64,000 nucleotides of DNA, taken from an uncultured Lachnospiraceae bacterium. GTDB taxonomy: Bacteria > Bacillota > Clostridia > Lachnospirales > Lachnospiraceae. The stretch is from positions 77,659 through 141,658 of the forward strand of contig CAJUQO010000002.1 in NCBI GenBank assembly GCA_910588295.1. The letters run 5' to 3'. The notes beneath the pieces were generated by a model that was not told the origin of the DNA, did not search any database, and worked only from the letters and a program-made list of their open reading frames with translations. Numbering within the stretch: position 1 is the first letter of the stretch; each line of letters starts with the position of its first letter. Made by a program: the position numbers and the translations under genes. Positions 33,649 through 42,156 of this stretch are shown piece after piece.

Positions 33649-33975
33649 TTATCTGTTTTCTTTAAAGATCGTCTCGTTATCATAGACAAGGCCTATTTTC
33701 TCATGGGCAATCTTCTCCACGTATTCATCACTGTCCATATACTTTTTCTCTTCTTCGATCTTTTCTGTCCGGCCCTGCTCCTCCTCGATCTCCGCCTCCA
33801 GGCCGGCAATTACCTCATTGTTCGCCGCAATTTTCTGCCGCAATCCGGCGTTCATCACGCAAATTACCGCCAAAAGTACACATGTCACGGCCATGATACA
33901 TAACATGGCTACTACATTCTGCTTCCTATGCTTTCTTCCGCCTGCGCTTCTCCGATTGCCATTTGCCTTTCCCAT
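33649..33975 (-). CDS. divIC: DivIC/FtsB-like septum protein
   Basis: A small bitopic protein of about 108 residues (135 if the upstream ATG at 34056 is used): a basic N-terminus, one membrane span (VVAMLCIMAVTCVLLAVICV) and an external coiled coil (LRQKIAANNEVIAGLEAEIEEE) ending in the family pattern DEYVEKIAHEKIGLVYDNE. DivIC acts in the FtsL-DivIB-DivIC complex at the septum. The start is uncertain because the frame overlaps yabQ; ATG 33975 gives a 50-nt overlap and a weak ribosome-binding site. Synteny yabP-yabQ-divIC supports the call. Confidence 0.82.
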   Translation of the reverse strand: MGKANGNRRSAGGRKHRKQNVVAMLCIMAVTCVLLAVICVMNAGLRQKIAANNEVIAGLEAEIEEEQGRTEKIEEEKKYMDSDEYVEKIAHEKIGLVYDNETIFKENR

Positions 33976-34432
33976 TCTTCGTCCGTTTCCCCCTGTAGTC
34001 CTTTGTCGCTGCCGCCCACCGGCGGCATAGTTGCAGTTTAACCCTTTTACATCCATTTTTCAACCATTTTATTAGTTTGCACACCTGCCTCGCGCACTTC
34101 CCGCACAGACCGGTAAAGGCGGCAAAACATTTCCCACCGGCCCTGACCACCAGAGGGCTGGCAGTCCGCTGGTACAGCCACGCGCCGAAGCAGACGGCCG
34201 CAATCTCAAAAAAACGCAGTTTTCCCTGGTAATAATAAATCAAAAACTCAAAAAAAAGCAGCCCCGCACAGATCCAGAAAACCAGATCCTCCCTGTCCAC
34301 CCATTCTTTCCTGTGGGAGATCCCTTTTCTGAAAATGCGCAGACAGTCGTATGCCGCCCCCATAACCACGCCCAAACCGGCAGTCCGAACAAATAACATG
34401 GTTTCGGCAGCCACATTTCCCGCTACATTCAC
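33926..34432 (-). CDS. yabQ: Spore cortex protein YabQ
   Basis: A 168-residue sporulation membrane protein. Membrane segments lie near 15-30, 50-70 and 75-95, and the family motif GAAYDCLRIFRKGI is near 25-38; the tail is long and very basic. In Bacillus it is needed for cortex formation in the outer forespore membrane. Its start overlaps the yabP stop (ATGA-type) and its end overlaps divIC. Confidence 0.88.
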   Translation of the reverse strand: MNVAGNVAAETMLFVRTAGLGVVMGAAYDCLRIFRKGISHRKEWVDREDLVFWICAGLLFFEFLIYYYQGKLRFFEIAAVCFGAWLYQRTASPLVVRAGGKCFAAFTGLCGKCARQVCKLIKWLKNGCKRVKLQLCRRWAAATKDYRGKRTKNGKGKWQSEKRRRKKA

Positions 34433-34713
34433 TGGAACATCTTCTGCAGCAAATGCCTGCCGGCATCGGCCGCCTTCTTGCTTTTACTATACTGTATACT
34501 GGTGACCTGGCCGGTGAGCTGTACGCTGCCGGTCTCCAACGACAGCTCACCGATATGCAGGTCACTCCCTTTAATGGTCAGATTCCCGCAGTCTGTCTCC
34601 AGGCGGATCAGCTCCGTGTCAAAAGACAACACCTCCCGCACGCCGCTGATCTGCCCCTCCTGGCAGTTGTTCAGACATAGCTCATGCCCCCGGTTACTCT
34701 GTTGCGCCACCAT
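34429..34713 (-). CDS. yabP: Sporulation protein YabP
   Basis: A 94-residue protein of the YabP/YqfC family, with the typical SGVREVLSFDTELIRLETDCGNLTIKGSDLHIGELSLETG core and the Gly and Leu spacing of repeated beta strands. It is needed for sporulation in Bacillus, probably at the forespore surface with YabQ. The product is soluble. It is directly upstream of yabQ with a 4-nt overlap. Confidence 0.92.
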   Translation of the reverse strand: MVAQQSNRGHELCLNNCQEGQISGVREVLSFDTELIRLETDCGNLTIKGSDLHIGELSLETGSVQLTGQVTSIQYSKSKKAADAGRHLLQKMFQ

Positions 34714-34780
34714 AGGCCCCCCATACCGTCTGCTTACCCCTATTATATGAAAAGCCCGGCTGGTTCAGTACTTTTGTATT

Positions 34781-35020
34781 TCATATATAACGGTACATGT
34801 CAGCGGCCTCTTCTTTGCGCACCGTATCCGCCACCTTCAGGATCTCCGCCTTCACCGTCCTGGTGCCAAACTGGATTTCCAGGATATCACCGGCCTTGAC
34901 CACCGCCGAGGCTTTGGCCTGTTTACCGTTCACCAACACACGCCCCGCCGTACAGGCTTCGTTGGCCACAGTCCTCCGCTTGATCAGGCGGCTCACTTTT
35001 AAAAATTTGTCCAATCGCAT
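34781..35020 (-). CDS. S4-domain RNA-binding protein (RqcP/YabO-like)
   Basis: A 79-residue protein that is essentially one S4 domain (MRLDKFLKVSRLIKRRTVANEACTAGRVLVNGKQAKASAVVKAGD). The B. subtilis counterpart YabO (RqcP) works with RqcH in adding alanine tails to stalled nascent chains on 50S subunits. The position between hup and yabP matches yabO synteny. Confidence 0.9.
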   Translation of the reverse strand: MRLDKFLKVSRLIKRRTVANEACTAGRVLVNGKQAKASAVVKAGDILEIQFGTRTVKAEILKVADTVRKEEAADMYRYI

Positions 35021-35041
35021 ACTATCTCCCTTTCTTTATAA

Positions 35042-35069
35042 AAAAAGGAACTGTCACCAGTTCCTTTTT
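35042..35069 (-). terminator. Terminator after hup
   Basis: AAAAAGGAACTG pairs with CAGTTCCTTTTT around a short loop, 9 nt beyond the hup stop. It separates abundant hup mRNA from the downstream S4-yabP run, though some read-through is likely because no clear second promoter is seen in the 57-nt gap. Confidence 0.85.
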
Positions 35070-35077
35070 GTTTCTGC

Positions 35078-35353
35078 TTATTTATTGACGAGATCCTTCA
35101 GTGCTTTTCCGGCTTTAAACTTCGGCGTCTTAGATGCCGCAATCATAATTGACTCTCCGGTCTGGGGATTCCTTCCCTCTCTGGCTGCCCGCTCAGATAC
35201 CTCAAATGTGCCAAATCCCACGATCTGCACTTTCTCACCCTTTTGCAGTTCCTCAGAAACCACATCCTCGAATGCCTTTAACGCCGCTTCCACATCTTTC
35301 TTAGGCAGCTCCGTCTTCTCCGCCATGGCTGCAATCAGTTCAGTCTTATTCAC
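35078..35353 (-). CDS. hup: HU family DNA-binding protein
   Basis: A 91-residue HU-type nucleoid protein: MNKTELIAAMAEKTELPKKDVEAAL helices, VQIVGFGTFEVSERAAREGRNPQTGE beta arm and the DNA-binding RNPQTGESIMIAASKTPKFKAGK. It bends and packs DNA as a dimer. It has its own strong promoter and terminator. Confidence 0.97.
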   Translation of the reverse strand: MNKTELIAAMAEKTELPKKDVEAALKAFEDVVSEELQKGEKVQIVGFGTFEVSERAAREGRNPQTGESIMIAASKTPKFKAGKALKDLVNK

Positions 35354-35420
35354 GGGTATTTTCCTCCTGTCTCTCTTATACTCATATATTTTTCCATTTC
35401 AGAAAATTACAACAACACTA

Positions 35421-35449
35421 TTTATATACCCGCAGGGAGCATTTGTCAA
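35421..35449 (-). promoter_or_regulatory. Strong promoter of hup
   Basis: On the minus strand a consensus TTGACA (complement of 35444-35449), a 17-nt spacer and TATAAA (complement of 35421-35426), about 68 nt before the hup start. Confidence 0.75.
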
Positions 35450-35500
35450 GGAAAAGTCCCGTATTTTATGGCTTTTTCAAAAAATAGCAGATATTCACCG

Positions 35501-37231
35501 TCACATCATCTGATCGGCCATGTTAAGAACTGCTGCGCCCAGAGCCGCGGATTTCTCATCGGCATCCTCCAGAGAAATTCCCTTGACGCCATAATAGAAT
35601 TTCACTTTAGGCTCTGTGCCGGAGGGCCTTACACATACCCAAGCATCATCGTTCAGATCATAATACAGCACGTTAGAGGCGGGCAGCCCTGTAGCACGCA
35701 CTTCCCCTGTAACCGCGTCCGTGATCGTGTCCGCTTTGTAATCCCTGTAAGCCTGTACCGTATAGTCGCCAATCGTCTTCGGCGGATTCTGCCGCAAAGC
35801 ATTCAAAATGCCCTGGATCTTCTCCAGCCCCTCAATACCCGCCAGGGTAATTGATTTAATATCCTCCTTGTAATAACCATACTTCTCGTACATGTCCAGC
35901 ATGGCATCCCAGAGAGTTTTGCCCTGGGTCTTGTAATAAGCCGCCGCCTCACAAAGAGCCATTGTGGCCACGATAGCATCCTTGTCCCTGGCATGGGTGC
36001 CGATCAGACAGCCGTAGCTCTCCTCAAAACCAAACAGATATGTGCCCACGCCGGTGGTCTCGTACTGCAGGATCTGCTGCCCGATGTATTTGAAACCCGT
36101 CAGCACTTCCTTAAACCCGATACCGTAATCCTTGGCAATAGCTGCGGCCAGGTTGGAAGATACAATGGTGGTAATCAGCATGCCGTCCTCAGGTAAGCCC
36201 CTGAGAGCCTTTCTCTGGCCGATCTCATAATCAGCCAGCAGGCTGCCGGACATATTTCCGGTCAGACAGTGGTACTCTCCATTCTTGTCCCTGACCCGCA
36301 CCCCAAGACGGTCCGCGTCGGGATCCGTGGCCAGCACCAGATCGGCTTTCATCTCTTCAGCCATCTTCAATCCCAGGGTAAACGCCTCGTCAGACTCCGG
36401 ATTCGGATAGCTGACCGTGGGGAATTCGCCGTCGGGCAGCTCTTGCTCCGGCACCACATATACATGCTCAAAGCCCAGCTCCTTTAATACTCTCCGGGCC
36501 GGGATATTGCCTGTACCATGCAGGGGCGTATAGACAATTTTCATATCTTTTGCCACTTCCCGGATCGCGTCCATATGCAGCACCTGGCTTTTCAGCTCTT
36601 CAATATAGGGATCGTCCACATCGGCGCCGATCACCACGTACAAACCGGCGGCAACGGCAGCATCCTTGTCCATAGTCTTCACTTCGTTGTAGTCCGTTAC
36701 CTTTTTCACCTCATCCATAATACCTGTATCATGGGGCGGGGTGATCTGGGCGCCGTCCTCCCAGTAAACCTTGTAGCCATTATATTCCGGCGGGTTATGG
36801 CTGGCCGTAATATTGATACCGGCGATACAGCCCAGCCTGCGAAGCGCATAGGACAGTTCCGGCGTGGGCCTCAGGGATTCAAAAATATATGCCTTTATCC
36901 CGTTGGCGGCCAGGCACAGGGCCGCCTCGTCGGCAAACTCCGGGGACATCCGGCGGGAATCGTAGGCGATCGCCACACCCTTTTCCTGTCCGTTTACCGC
37001 CGCGATATAGTTCGCCAGCCCCTGGGTAGTCTTGCGGACTACGTAAATATTCATGCGGTTTGTTCCCGCGCCAATAATACCGCGCAGGCCCGCCGTACCA
37101 AACTGAAGATCCATGTAAAAACGCTCTTTGATCTCGTTCTCGTCATCGGCGATGGCCCTCAGCTCATCCTTCGTTTTTTCATCAAAATAAGGGTTCTGCA
37201 ACCATGATTCATAGATTTCCTTATAATCCAT
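35501..37231 (-). CDS. Phosphoglucomutase/phosphomannomutase family enzyme
   Basis: A 576-residue alpha-D-phosphohexomutase, probably interconverting glucose 6-phosphate and glucose 1-phosphate. The phospho-Ser loop is TASHNPPEYNGYKVYW (near 145), the metal-binding loop DPDADRLGVRVRD (near 305), the sugar-specificity loop GFEESYGCL (near 400) and the phosphate loop RPSGTEPKVKFYYGV (near 530). Length fits the Firmicutes PgcA type. It stands alone downstream of the cotS-like gene. Confidence 0.93.
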   Translation of the reverse strand: MDYKEIYESWLQNPYFDEKTKDELRAIADDENEIKERFYMDLQFGTAGLRGIIGAGTNRMNIYVVRKTTQGLANYIAAVNGQEKGVAIAYDSRRMSPEFADEAALCLAANGIKAYIFESLRPTPELSYALRRLGCIAGINITASHNPPEYNGYKVYWEDGAQITPPHDTGIMDEVKKVTDYNEVKTMDKDAAVAAGLYVVIGADVDDPYIEELKSQVLHMDAIREVAKDMKIVYTPLHGTGNIPARRVLKELGFEHVYVVPEQELPDGEFPTVSYPNPESDEAFTLGLKMAEEMKADLVLATDPDADRLGVRVRDKNGEYHCLTGNMSGSLLADYEIGQRKALRGLPEDGMLITTIVSSNLAAAIAKDYGIGFKEVLTGFKYIGQQILQYETTGVGTYLFGFEESYGCLIGTHARDKDAIVATMALCEAAAYYKTQGKTLWDAMLDMYEKYGYYKEDIKSITLAGIEGLEKIQGILNALRQNPPKTIGDYTVQAYRDYKADTITDAVTGEVRATGLPASNVLYYDLNDDAWVCVRPSGTEPKVKFYYGVKGISLEDADEKSAALGAAVLNMADQMM

Positions 37232-37302
37232 GTGTTCCTACCTCCTGCTTTTTCTAAATCCCGGAGCATTTATCGGGTATCTCGCAACCATTATATACCA
37301 TA

Positions 37303-38313
37303 TTACTGAAAAAATAAATCAGAAAAGAGGAAATTTATAAAACACTGCCAATTATCCTGCTGCTTCATGATTTTATGTATTTTCTCCATGTTTTTTCTGG
37401 GAGGTATACTTTTTGAGCTCTGCATATAGTAATTGACCAGTTTCCAGCTCTTCCAGGGATAGGACAGGCGCAGCATCAGATCCGTGATATCCATGTCGTC
37501 CAGAGGCCGTATGGCGCTGTACCAGCGCACCATGTGGACACCGAGGTTACGGTTCCAGTCATTTTTTTCCAGGATCTTGCGCATGAATTGATAAAGGTCG
37601 GCGGTAGTCCGGTCAAAATTCCAGCAGCCAAACCCGGTTATCACCGTCTGGCTGCCCGCAAACAGCACATTATGCTGGGTATAATCACCATGGCAGACCG
37701 ATGCGTCTCCGGACTCCTTCACACGGTACGATCCATGCTCTGCCATGCGCGCCACAGCCTCTTCGCCCTGGCGGATCATCCCGTCAATACTGGCATATAG
37801 TGTTTCCTCAAACTCATTCTTGCCTTTCTTTTTGCGCAGGTAGGTGGCCGCGCGCCGAAGCTCCCGGTTATGGCGGCAACACTCATCGTAGAGCAACGGC
37901 GGGGCATACTGCATCTGATAAGGGATCTTCACCTCATTATGTAACCGGGCGAGGATCTCCGTGCCTTTCCGGATATCCTGCCTGGCATGGGTATCACATT
38001 CTCGGGCCCTGTACCAGTTCCGGAGGATATAGACCGTACCGGCCCTGTCACGGCTGTACAATTCCCCTTCCAGATTGGGAAGCAAAAGATCGGTAATCGC
38101 CACGCCTCCATCCTCCGCCCTCTCCTGGATCAGTTTCTGCCAGATAAGTTTTTGCACGGATCCGGTGTACTCCTGCAGGATTTTCAGTCCCTCCCCTGTA
38201 TCGCATATCCAGGAACCACGCCCCCGGATCAGGTTATCTGTCTGAATGCCGTACTGCTCCAGTACCTCAAGTTCATATCGATACAAGCCTGTTCCCCCTT
38301 TTCTCTTTTCCAT
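37303..38313 (-). CDS. CotS-like spore-coat kinase-fold protein
   Basis: A 336-residue member of the CotS family (aminoglycoside phosphotransferase/choline kinase fold). The catalytic loop SVCHGDYTQHNVLF is intact near 210. The following metal-binding segment is VITGFGCWNFDRTTADL, with Gly where CotS proteins and kinases usually have Asp (IDFD/DFG). Phosphotransfer may therefore be weak or lost; CotS-type coat proteins are known to be structural in the spore coat. A long basic linker (YLRKKKGKNEFEE) is near 165. It follows cca after a terminator. Confidence 0.82.
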   Translation of the reverse strand: MEKRKGGTGLYRYELEVLEQYGIQTDNLIRGRGSWICDTGEGLKILQEYTGSVQKLIWQKLIQERAEDGGVAITDLLLPNLEGELYSRDRAGTVYILRNWYRARECDTHARQDIRKGTEILARLHNEVKIPYQMQYAPPLLYDECCRHNRELRRAATYLRKKKGKNEFEETLYASIDGMIRQGEEAVARMAEHGSYRVKESGDASVCHGDYTQHNVLFAGSQTVITGFGCWNFDRTTADLYQFMRKILEKNDWNRNLGVHMVRWYSAIRPLDDMDITDLMLRLSYPWKSWKLVNYYMQSSKSIPPRKNMEKIHKIMKQQDNWQCFINFLFSDLFFQ

Positions 38314-38344
38314 TGCGTATTAATGTATGAAAAAAAGGAGGAAA

Positions 38345-38382
38345 ATAGAAGAAGACTTTGAAAAAGATATTTCAAAGTCCTC
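38345..38382 (-). terminator. Terminator after cca
   Basis: GACTTTGAAA (38354-38363) pairs with TTTCAAAGTC (38370-38379); the stem extends through neighbouring purine and pyrimidine runs, and the minus strand continues TTCTTCTATTTT. It ends the sua5-to-cca operon 20 nt past the cca stop. Confidence 0.8.
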
Positions 38383-38401
38383 TTCTGCCGCTATCATTAT
38401 T

Positions 38402-39724
38402 TCACAGCCCCAGAAATCCCAGAAGCTCCTCTTTCGTGTTCTTTTTCGGATCCTCCAGCACCAACGCCAGACAATCTTTCAGCATGGCCCCCAGCTCCGG
38501 CCCGGCGGGGATGCCCCGGGCGGTAAGGTCGCGGCCTGTCACAGACAGCTCCTGCAGGGATATACAATACCCAGCAGACTGGGCTTCCTCATAAAACCGC
38601 TGTATGGATGCAAGTTTTTCCAGCTTCTCCTCCCGTTTATAGCCGCTCTGGGACAGGACATCGGCCCGCTGCACTTCCATATACAGGGGAAACATTTCCC
38701 GGCCTGTCACAGACAGCATCCGGCGGACAGCCGCCGGCTCCGCCTCATAACGGATATCATGCCAGCGCACCAGGTTTACAACATTCGTAATCGTGCCGTT
38801 GTCGAATTTCAAGCGGCGCAGGATCTTTCCCGCCTGGCGGGCGCTCTCCTCGCCGTGGCCGGGAAAATGGTCAACGCCGTCGCCATCGGTTTCCTTCGTC
38901 TCTGCCTTTCCCAGATCGTGAAGCAGCATAGCCAACCGCAGTACCTTATCCGGCCGGACGGCGCAGAGAGCTTTCAGCGTATGCTCTCCCACCGTGTCCA
39001 TGTGGTGGGGCGTGTGCTGGTATACGCCCGCCGCCGCGTCAAATTCCGGCAGCACCACGCCAGTGATGCCCGCCTCCCAGGCGATGCCGATATATTCCGG
39101 ATGGCCGGAGACAAGAAGCTTCACCAGCTCCGCCTGGATTCGCTCCGCGCTGATTTTCCCCAGATCGGGCGCTAGGCGGGCGAGGGCCTCCCGCGTGGGG
39201 CCGTCTATGGCAAAGTCAAGCTGAGCCGCGAAACGCACGGCCCGCATGATCCGCAGAGCGTCCTCCCCGAATCGCTCCTCCGGCTCGCCCACACAGCGGA
39301 TCACATGCCGCTGCAGATCCGCCATACCGCCAAACAGATCCACCAGCCCTTCGTCATCATTGTAGGCCATAGCGTTGACCGTAAAATCCCGCCGTCGCAA
39401 ATCCTCCCGCAGACTCCCGGTGAACACAACCTCCTTCGGATGACGGCCGTCCTCATATTCACCGTCAATCCGGTAGGTCGTCACCTCAAAACCCCGGGAG
39501 CCGATCAACACGGTCACCGTGCCGTGCCGCAGCCCCGTATCCACCGTCCGTCCGAAAATCTGCTTCACCTCATAAGGTGAAGCAGACGTCGTGATATCCC
39601 AGTCATCGGGTTCCCGCCCCAGGATCCGGTCGCGGACACAGCCCCCGACCACATAGGCCTCAAAGCCGTGCTCCTTCAGTTTCTGGATGATCAGTCCGGC
39701 TCCCGCCGGTATTTTCAACCTCAT
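38402..39724 (-). CDS. cca: CCA-adding tRNA nucleotidyltransferase
   Basis: Adds or repairs the 3' CCA of tRNAs. The 440-residue class II enzyme has GGCVRDRILGREPDDWDITT with the two metal-binding acidic residues, RRDFTVNAMAYN, RIMRAVRFAAQL, and an HD domain (MLLHDLGKAE near 245) that can carry phosphatase activity. ATG 39724 overlaps the proS stop as TAATG. None of the three intact tRNAs here encodes CCA, which fits a need for this enzyme. Confidence 0.93.
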   Translation of the reverse strand: MRLKIPAGAGLIIQKLKEHGFEAYVVGGCVRDRILGREPDDWDITTSASPYEVKQIFGRTVDTGLRHGTVTVLIGSRGFEVTTYRIDGEYEDGRHPKEVVFTGSLREDLRRRDFTVNAMAYNDDEGLVDLFGGMADLQRHVIRCVGEPEERFGEDALRIMRAVRFAAQLDFAIDGPTREALARLAPDLGKISAERIQAELVKLLVSGHPEYIGIAWEAGITGVVLPEFDAAAGVYQHTPHHMDTVGEHTLKALCAVRPDKVLRLAMLLHDLGKAETKETDGDGVDHFPGHGEESARQAGKILRRLKFDNGTITNVVNLVRWHDIRYEAEPAAVRRMLSVTGREMFPLYMEVQRADVLSQSGYKREEKLEKLASIQRFYEEAQSAGYCISLQELSVTGRDLTARGIPAGPELGAMLKDCLALVLEDPKKNTKEELLGFLGL

Positions 39725-41160
39725 TAATACGCACGTCCCCAATAAACCATCTTTTTCGCCGGTTTGCCGCAGCAGACGCAGGTATCGCCCACCTTCTCCT
39801 GGTCAAAGGGGATGCAGCGGGACGTGGCCCCGGTATCCTCCTTGATCTTGTCCTCGCACTCTCGGCAGCCGCACCACATGGCTTTCACAAAGCCCGGCTT
39901 CACATTGATGGTATCCACAAACTCCTCATAGTTCTTCGCCGCGTAAGTGTGGGCATCCCTGTGGGCCCTGGCCCGCTCCAGCATATCCGCCTGGATCGTT
40001 GTCAGAAGCTCCCGCACCTTTGCGGCCAGCTCATCTAGGGCCACCACGGTCTTTTCCCGGTTATCCCTACGCACCAGCACGGCCTGGCCGTTCGCCAGAT
40101 CCTTCGGCCCCAGCTCCACCCGGAGAGGAATGCCCCGCATCTCGGCCTCAGCAAATTTCCAGCCCGGACGATTGTCCCTGTCGTCCAGCTTCACGCGCAC
40201 GCCGGCCTGTTTCAATTCGTCAAAAATAGTTCCGCAGGCTTCCAGCACGCCCTCCCTGTGCTGCTGCACGGGGATCACACACACCTGAACGGGGGCGATC
40301 CTGGGCGGCAGCACCAAGCCGCTGTTGTCGCCGTGCACCATGATGATGGCGCCGATCATGCGGGTAGTAATACCCCAGGAAGTCTCATACACTGGCTTTA
40401 ACTGGTTATCCTTATCAGTAAATTCCACGCCGAAGGCGCTGGCAAAGCCCGAACCGAAGTTATGGCTGGTGCCGGACTGCAGGGCCTGGCCGTCATGCAT
40501 CAGAGATTCGATGGTGTAGGTGGCCACGGCTCCCGCGAATTTCTCCTTGTCCGTCTTCTGGCCCCGGATCACGGGAATAGCCAGCTCCTGCTCACAGAAA
40601 TCCGCGTAGACGTTCAGCATCTGGATCGTCCGCGCCTCGGCCTCCTCGGCGGTGGCGTGGATGGTATGGCCCTCCTGCCACAGAAATTCCCGGGAGCGCA
40701 GGAAGGGCCTGGTGGTCTTTTCCCAGCGCACCACGGAACACCACTGGTTGTATACCTTGGGCAAATCCCGGTAAGAATGTACCTCCCGCTGCCACAGATC
40801 GCAGAACAGCGTCTCGGAGGTGGGACGTACGCAGAGCCTCTCCTGCAGTTTGTCCGCCCCTCCGTAAGTCACCCAGGCCACCTCCGGGGCAAATCCCTCC
40901 ACATGATCCTTCTCTTTCTGGAGCAGGCTCTCCGGGATAAACATGGGAAGATACACATTCTCCACGCCGGTTTCCTTGAACCGCTGATCCAGATTCTTCT
41001 GTATATTCTCCCAGATCGCGTAACCTGCCGGCTTGATCACCATGCAGCCTTTCACGCTGGTGTAATCGCACAGCTCCGCCTTGATCACCACATCCGTATA
41101 CCACTGGGCGAAATCCTCCTCCATGGAGGTGATCGCCTCTACCATTTTCTTCTCTGCCAT
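39724..41160 (-). CDS. proS: Prolyl-tRNA synthetase (short, ThrRS-like type)
   Basis: Charges tRNA-Pro. The 478-residue class II enzyme is of the archaeal/eukaryal-like form without the editing insertion: motif 1 region KPAGYAIWENIQ, motif 2 RWEKTTRPFLRSREFLWQEGHT, motif 3 GTSHNFGSGF...GITTRMIGAIIM, anticodon domain VCVIPVQQ, and a C-terminal zinc-type domain (CGCRECEDKI, CVCCGKPA). It sits in the sua5-comEB-proS-cca operon, 12 nt after comEB. Confidence 0.95.
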   Translation of the reverse strand: MAEKKMVEAITSMEEDFAQWYTDVVIKAELCDYTSVKGCMVIKPAGYAIWENIQKNLDQRFKETGVENVYLPMFIPESLLQKEKDHVEGFAPEVAWVTYGGADKLQERLCVRPTSETLFCDLWQREVHSYRDLPKVYNQWCSVVRWEKTTRPFLRSREFLWQEGHTIHATAEEAEARTIQMLNVYADFCEQELAIPVIRGQKTDKEKFAGAVATYTIESLMHDGQALQSGTSHNFGSGFASAFGVEFTDKDNQLKPVYETSWGITTRMIGAIIMVHGDNSGLVLPPRIAPVQVCVIPVQQHREGVLEACGTIFDELKQAGVRVKLDDRDNRPGWKFAEAEMRGIPLRVELGPKDLANGQAVLVRRDNREKTVVALDELAAKVRELLTTIQADMLERARAHRDAHTYAAKNYEEFVDTINVKPGFVKAMWCGCRECEDKIKEDTGATSRCIPFDQEKVGDTCVCCGKPAKKMVYWGRAY

Positions 41161-41172
41161 AGGTTTCTCCTT

Positions 41173-41658
41173 CTATAAATCTATCGTCACTTTTCTCTCT
41201 GTCCGGTTGTACCGGTAGTACCGCACGCCCGCCGCGTCCATCATCCGCTTGGAAGCGACCGTGGACGGTTCGTCGGCATATTTATCGCTGTCATAGATCA
41301 CCGTGATGATCCCTGCCTGTATGATCGCCTTCGCGCACTCATTACAGGGAAACAGCGTCACATAGAGCTTGGCCCCCTCCAGGCTGCCGCCGCGGTAATT
41401 CAGTATAGCGTTCAGCTCACTATGTGTGGAATAAAAATATTTGTTGTCCAGCGGGTCGCCCTCTCGGCGCCAGGGAAACTCGTCGTCAGAACAGCCCTGG
41501 GGAAAACCGTTGTACCCCATGGACAGGATTTTATTATCGCCGCTGACAATGCAGGCCCCCACCTGGGTGTTGGGATCCTTGGAACGCATGGCCGAGAGCA
41601 TGGCCACGCCCATAAAATATTCATCCCAGGTCAGATAATCCGTCCTTTTACCCGTCAT
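41173..41658 (-). CDS. comEB: dCMP deaminase family protein (ComEB-like)
   Basis: A 161-residue zinc deaminase that converts dCMP to dUMP for thymidylate synthesis. The zinc and catalytic motifs HSELNAIL (near 84) and PCNECAKAIIQAG (near 110) are present, and the N-terminal WDEYFMGVAMLSAMRSKDPNTQVGA is typical. Its start overlaps the stop of the upstream phosphatase-like gene (ATGA). Confidence 0.93.
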   Translation of the reverse strand: MTGKRTDYLTWDEYFMGVAMLSAMRSKDPNTQVGACIVSGDNKILSMGYNGFPQGCSDDEFPWRREGDPLDNKYFYSTHSELNAILNYRGGSLEGAKLYVTLFPCNECAKAIIQAGIITVIYDSDKYADEPSTVASKRMMDAAGVRYYRYNRTERKVTIDL

Positions 41659-42131
41659 TTTCCGCCTCCTATACTCAGTATCTCTTTTTCGTTCAGTCCT
41701 ACTACCAGATCGTCGATCAACCGGGACAGCCGTTCAAAGCACTGGCCGTAGACCATCAGGGGCTCACCGTAAAGGGGGCTGATATCCCCCGACGCTTTCA
41801 CATATTCCGTGAGGGTATACACATGTTTCGCACACTCAAACTGCTCCCATATCTTTGTCTTCTGATCATCCTCCATGGTCAGAAGCAGTACGTCATCCGC
41901 GATATCCTCCTGTGTGAGTTGGGCGGAACGGTATCCTTCCATGGTATATCCGTTGCTGGCCAGCACAGCCTCCGCTTTCTGATCCACAGGCTCGGGAAAC
42001 AGGACGACCAGGCCCCGGGAATCCACCGTGAGCGGCCCCAGCAAAAACTTATTCTTCATAATCATTTCCGCCATCGGCGCCCTGCGGGTATCATCCGTAT
42101 CTACGAAAATCAATCGGTTATACTGCTTCAC
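41655..42131 (-). CDS. Low-molecular-weight phosphotyrosine phosphatase-like protein, catalytic Cys lost
   Basis: A 158-residue protein of the LMW-PTP/arsenate reductase fold. The family P-loop V-C-T-G-N-T-C-R-S-P reads V-D-T-D-D-T-R-R-A-P here: the nucleophilic Cys is Asp and the second Cys is Arg, while the flanking FVDTDDTRRAPMAEMIMK still aligns. The late general-acid DP motif is also replaced (ISPLYGEP). It cannot be a normal Cys-based phosphatase and may be a binding or regulatory protein. It lies between sua5 and comEB with tight spacing. Confidence 0.75.
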   Translation of the reverse strand: MKQYNRLIFVDTDDTRRAPMAEMIMKNKFLLGPLTVDSRGLVVLFPEPVDQKAEAVLASNGYTMEGYRSAQLTQEDIADDVLLLTMEDDQKTKIWEQFECAKHVYTLTEYVKASGDISPLYGEPLMVYGQCFERLSRLIDDLVVGLNEKEILSIGGGK

Positions 42132-42156
42132 GTCGTATCTCCTTACAACTGAATCG

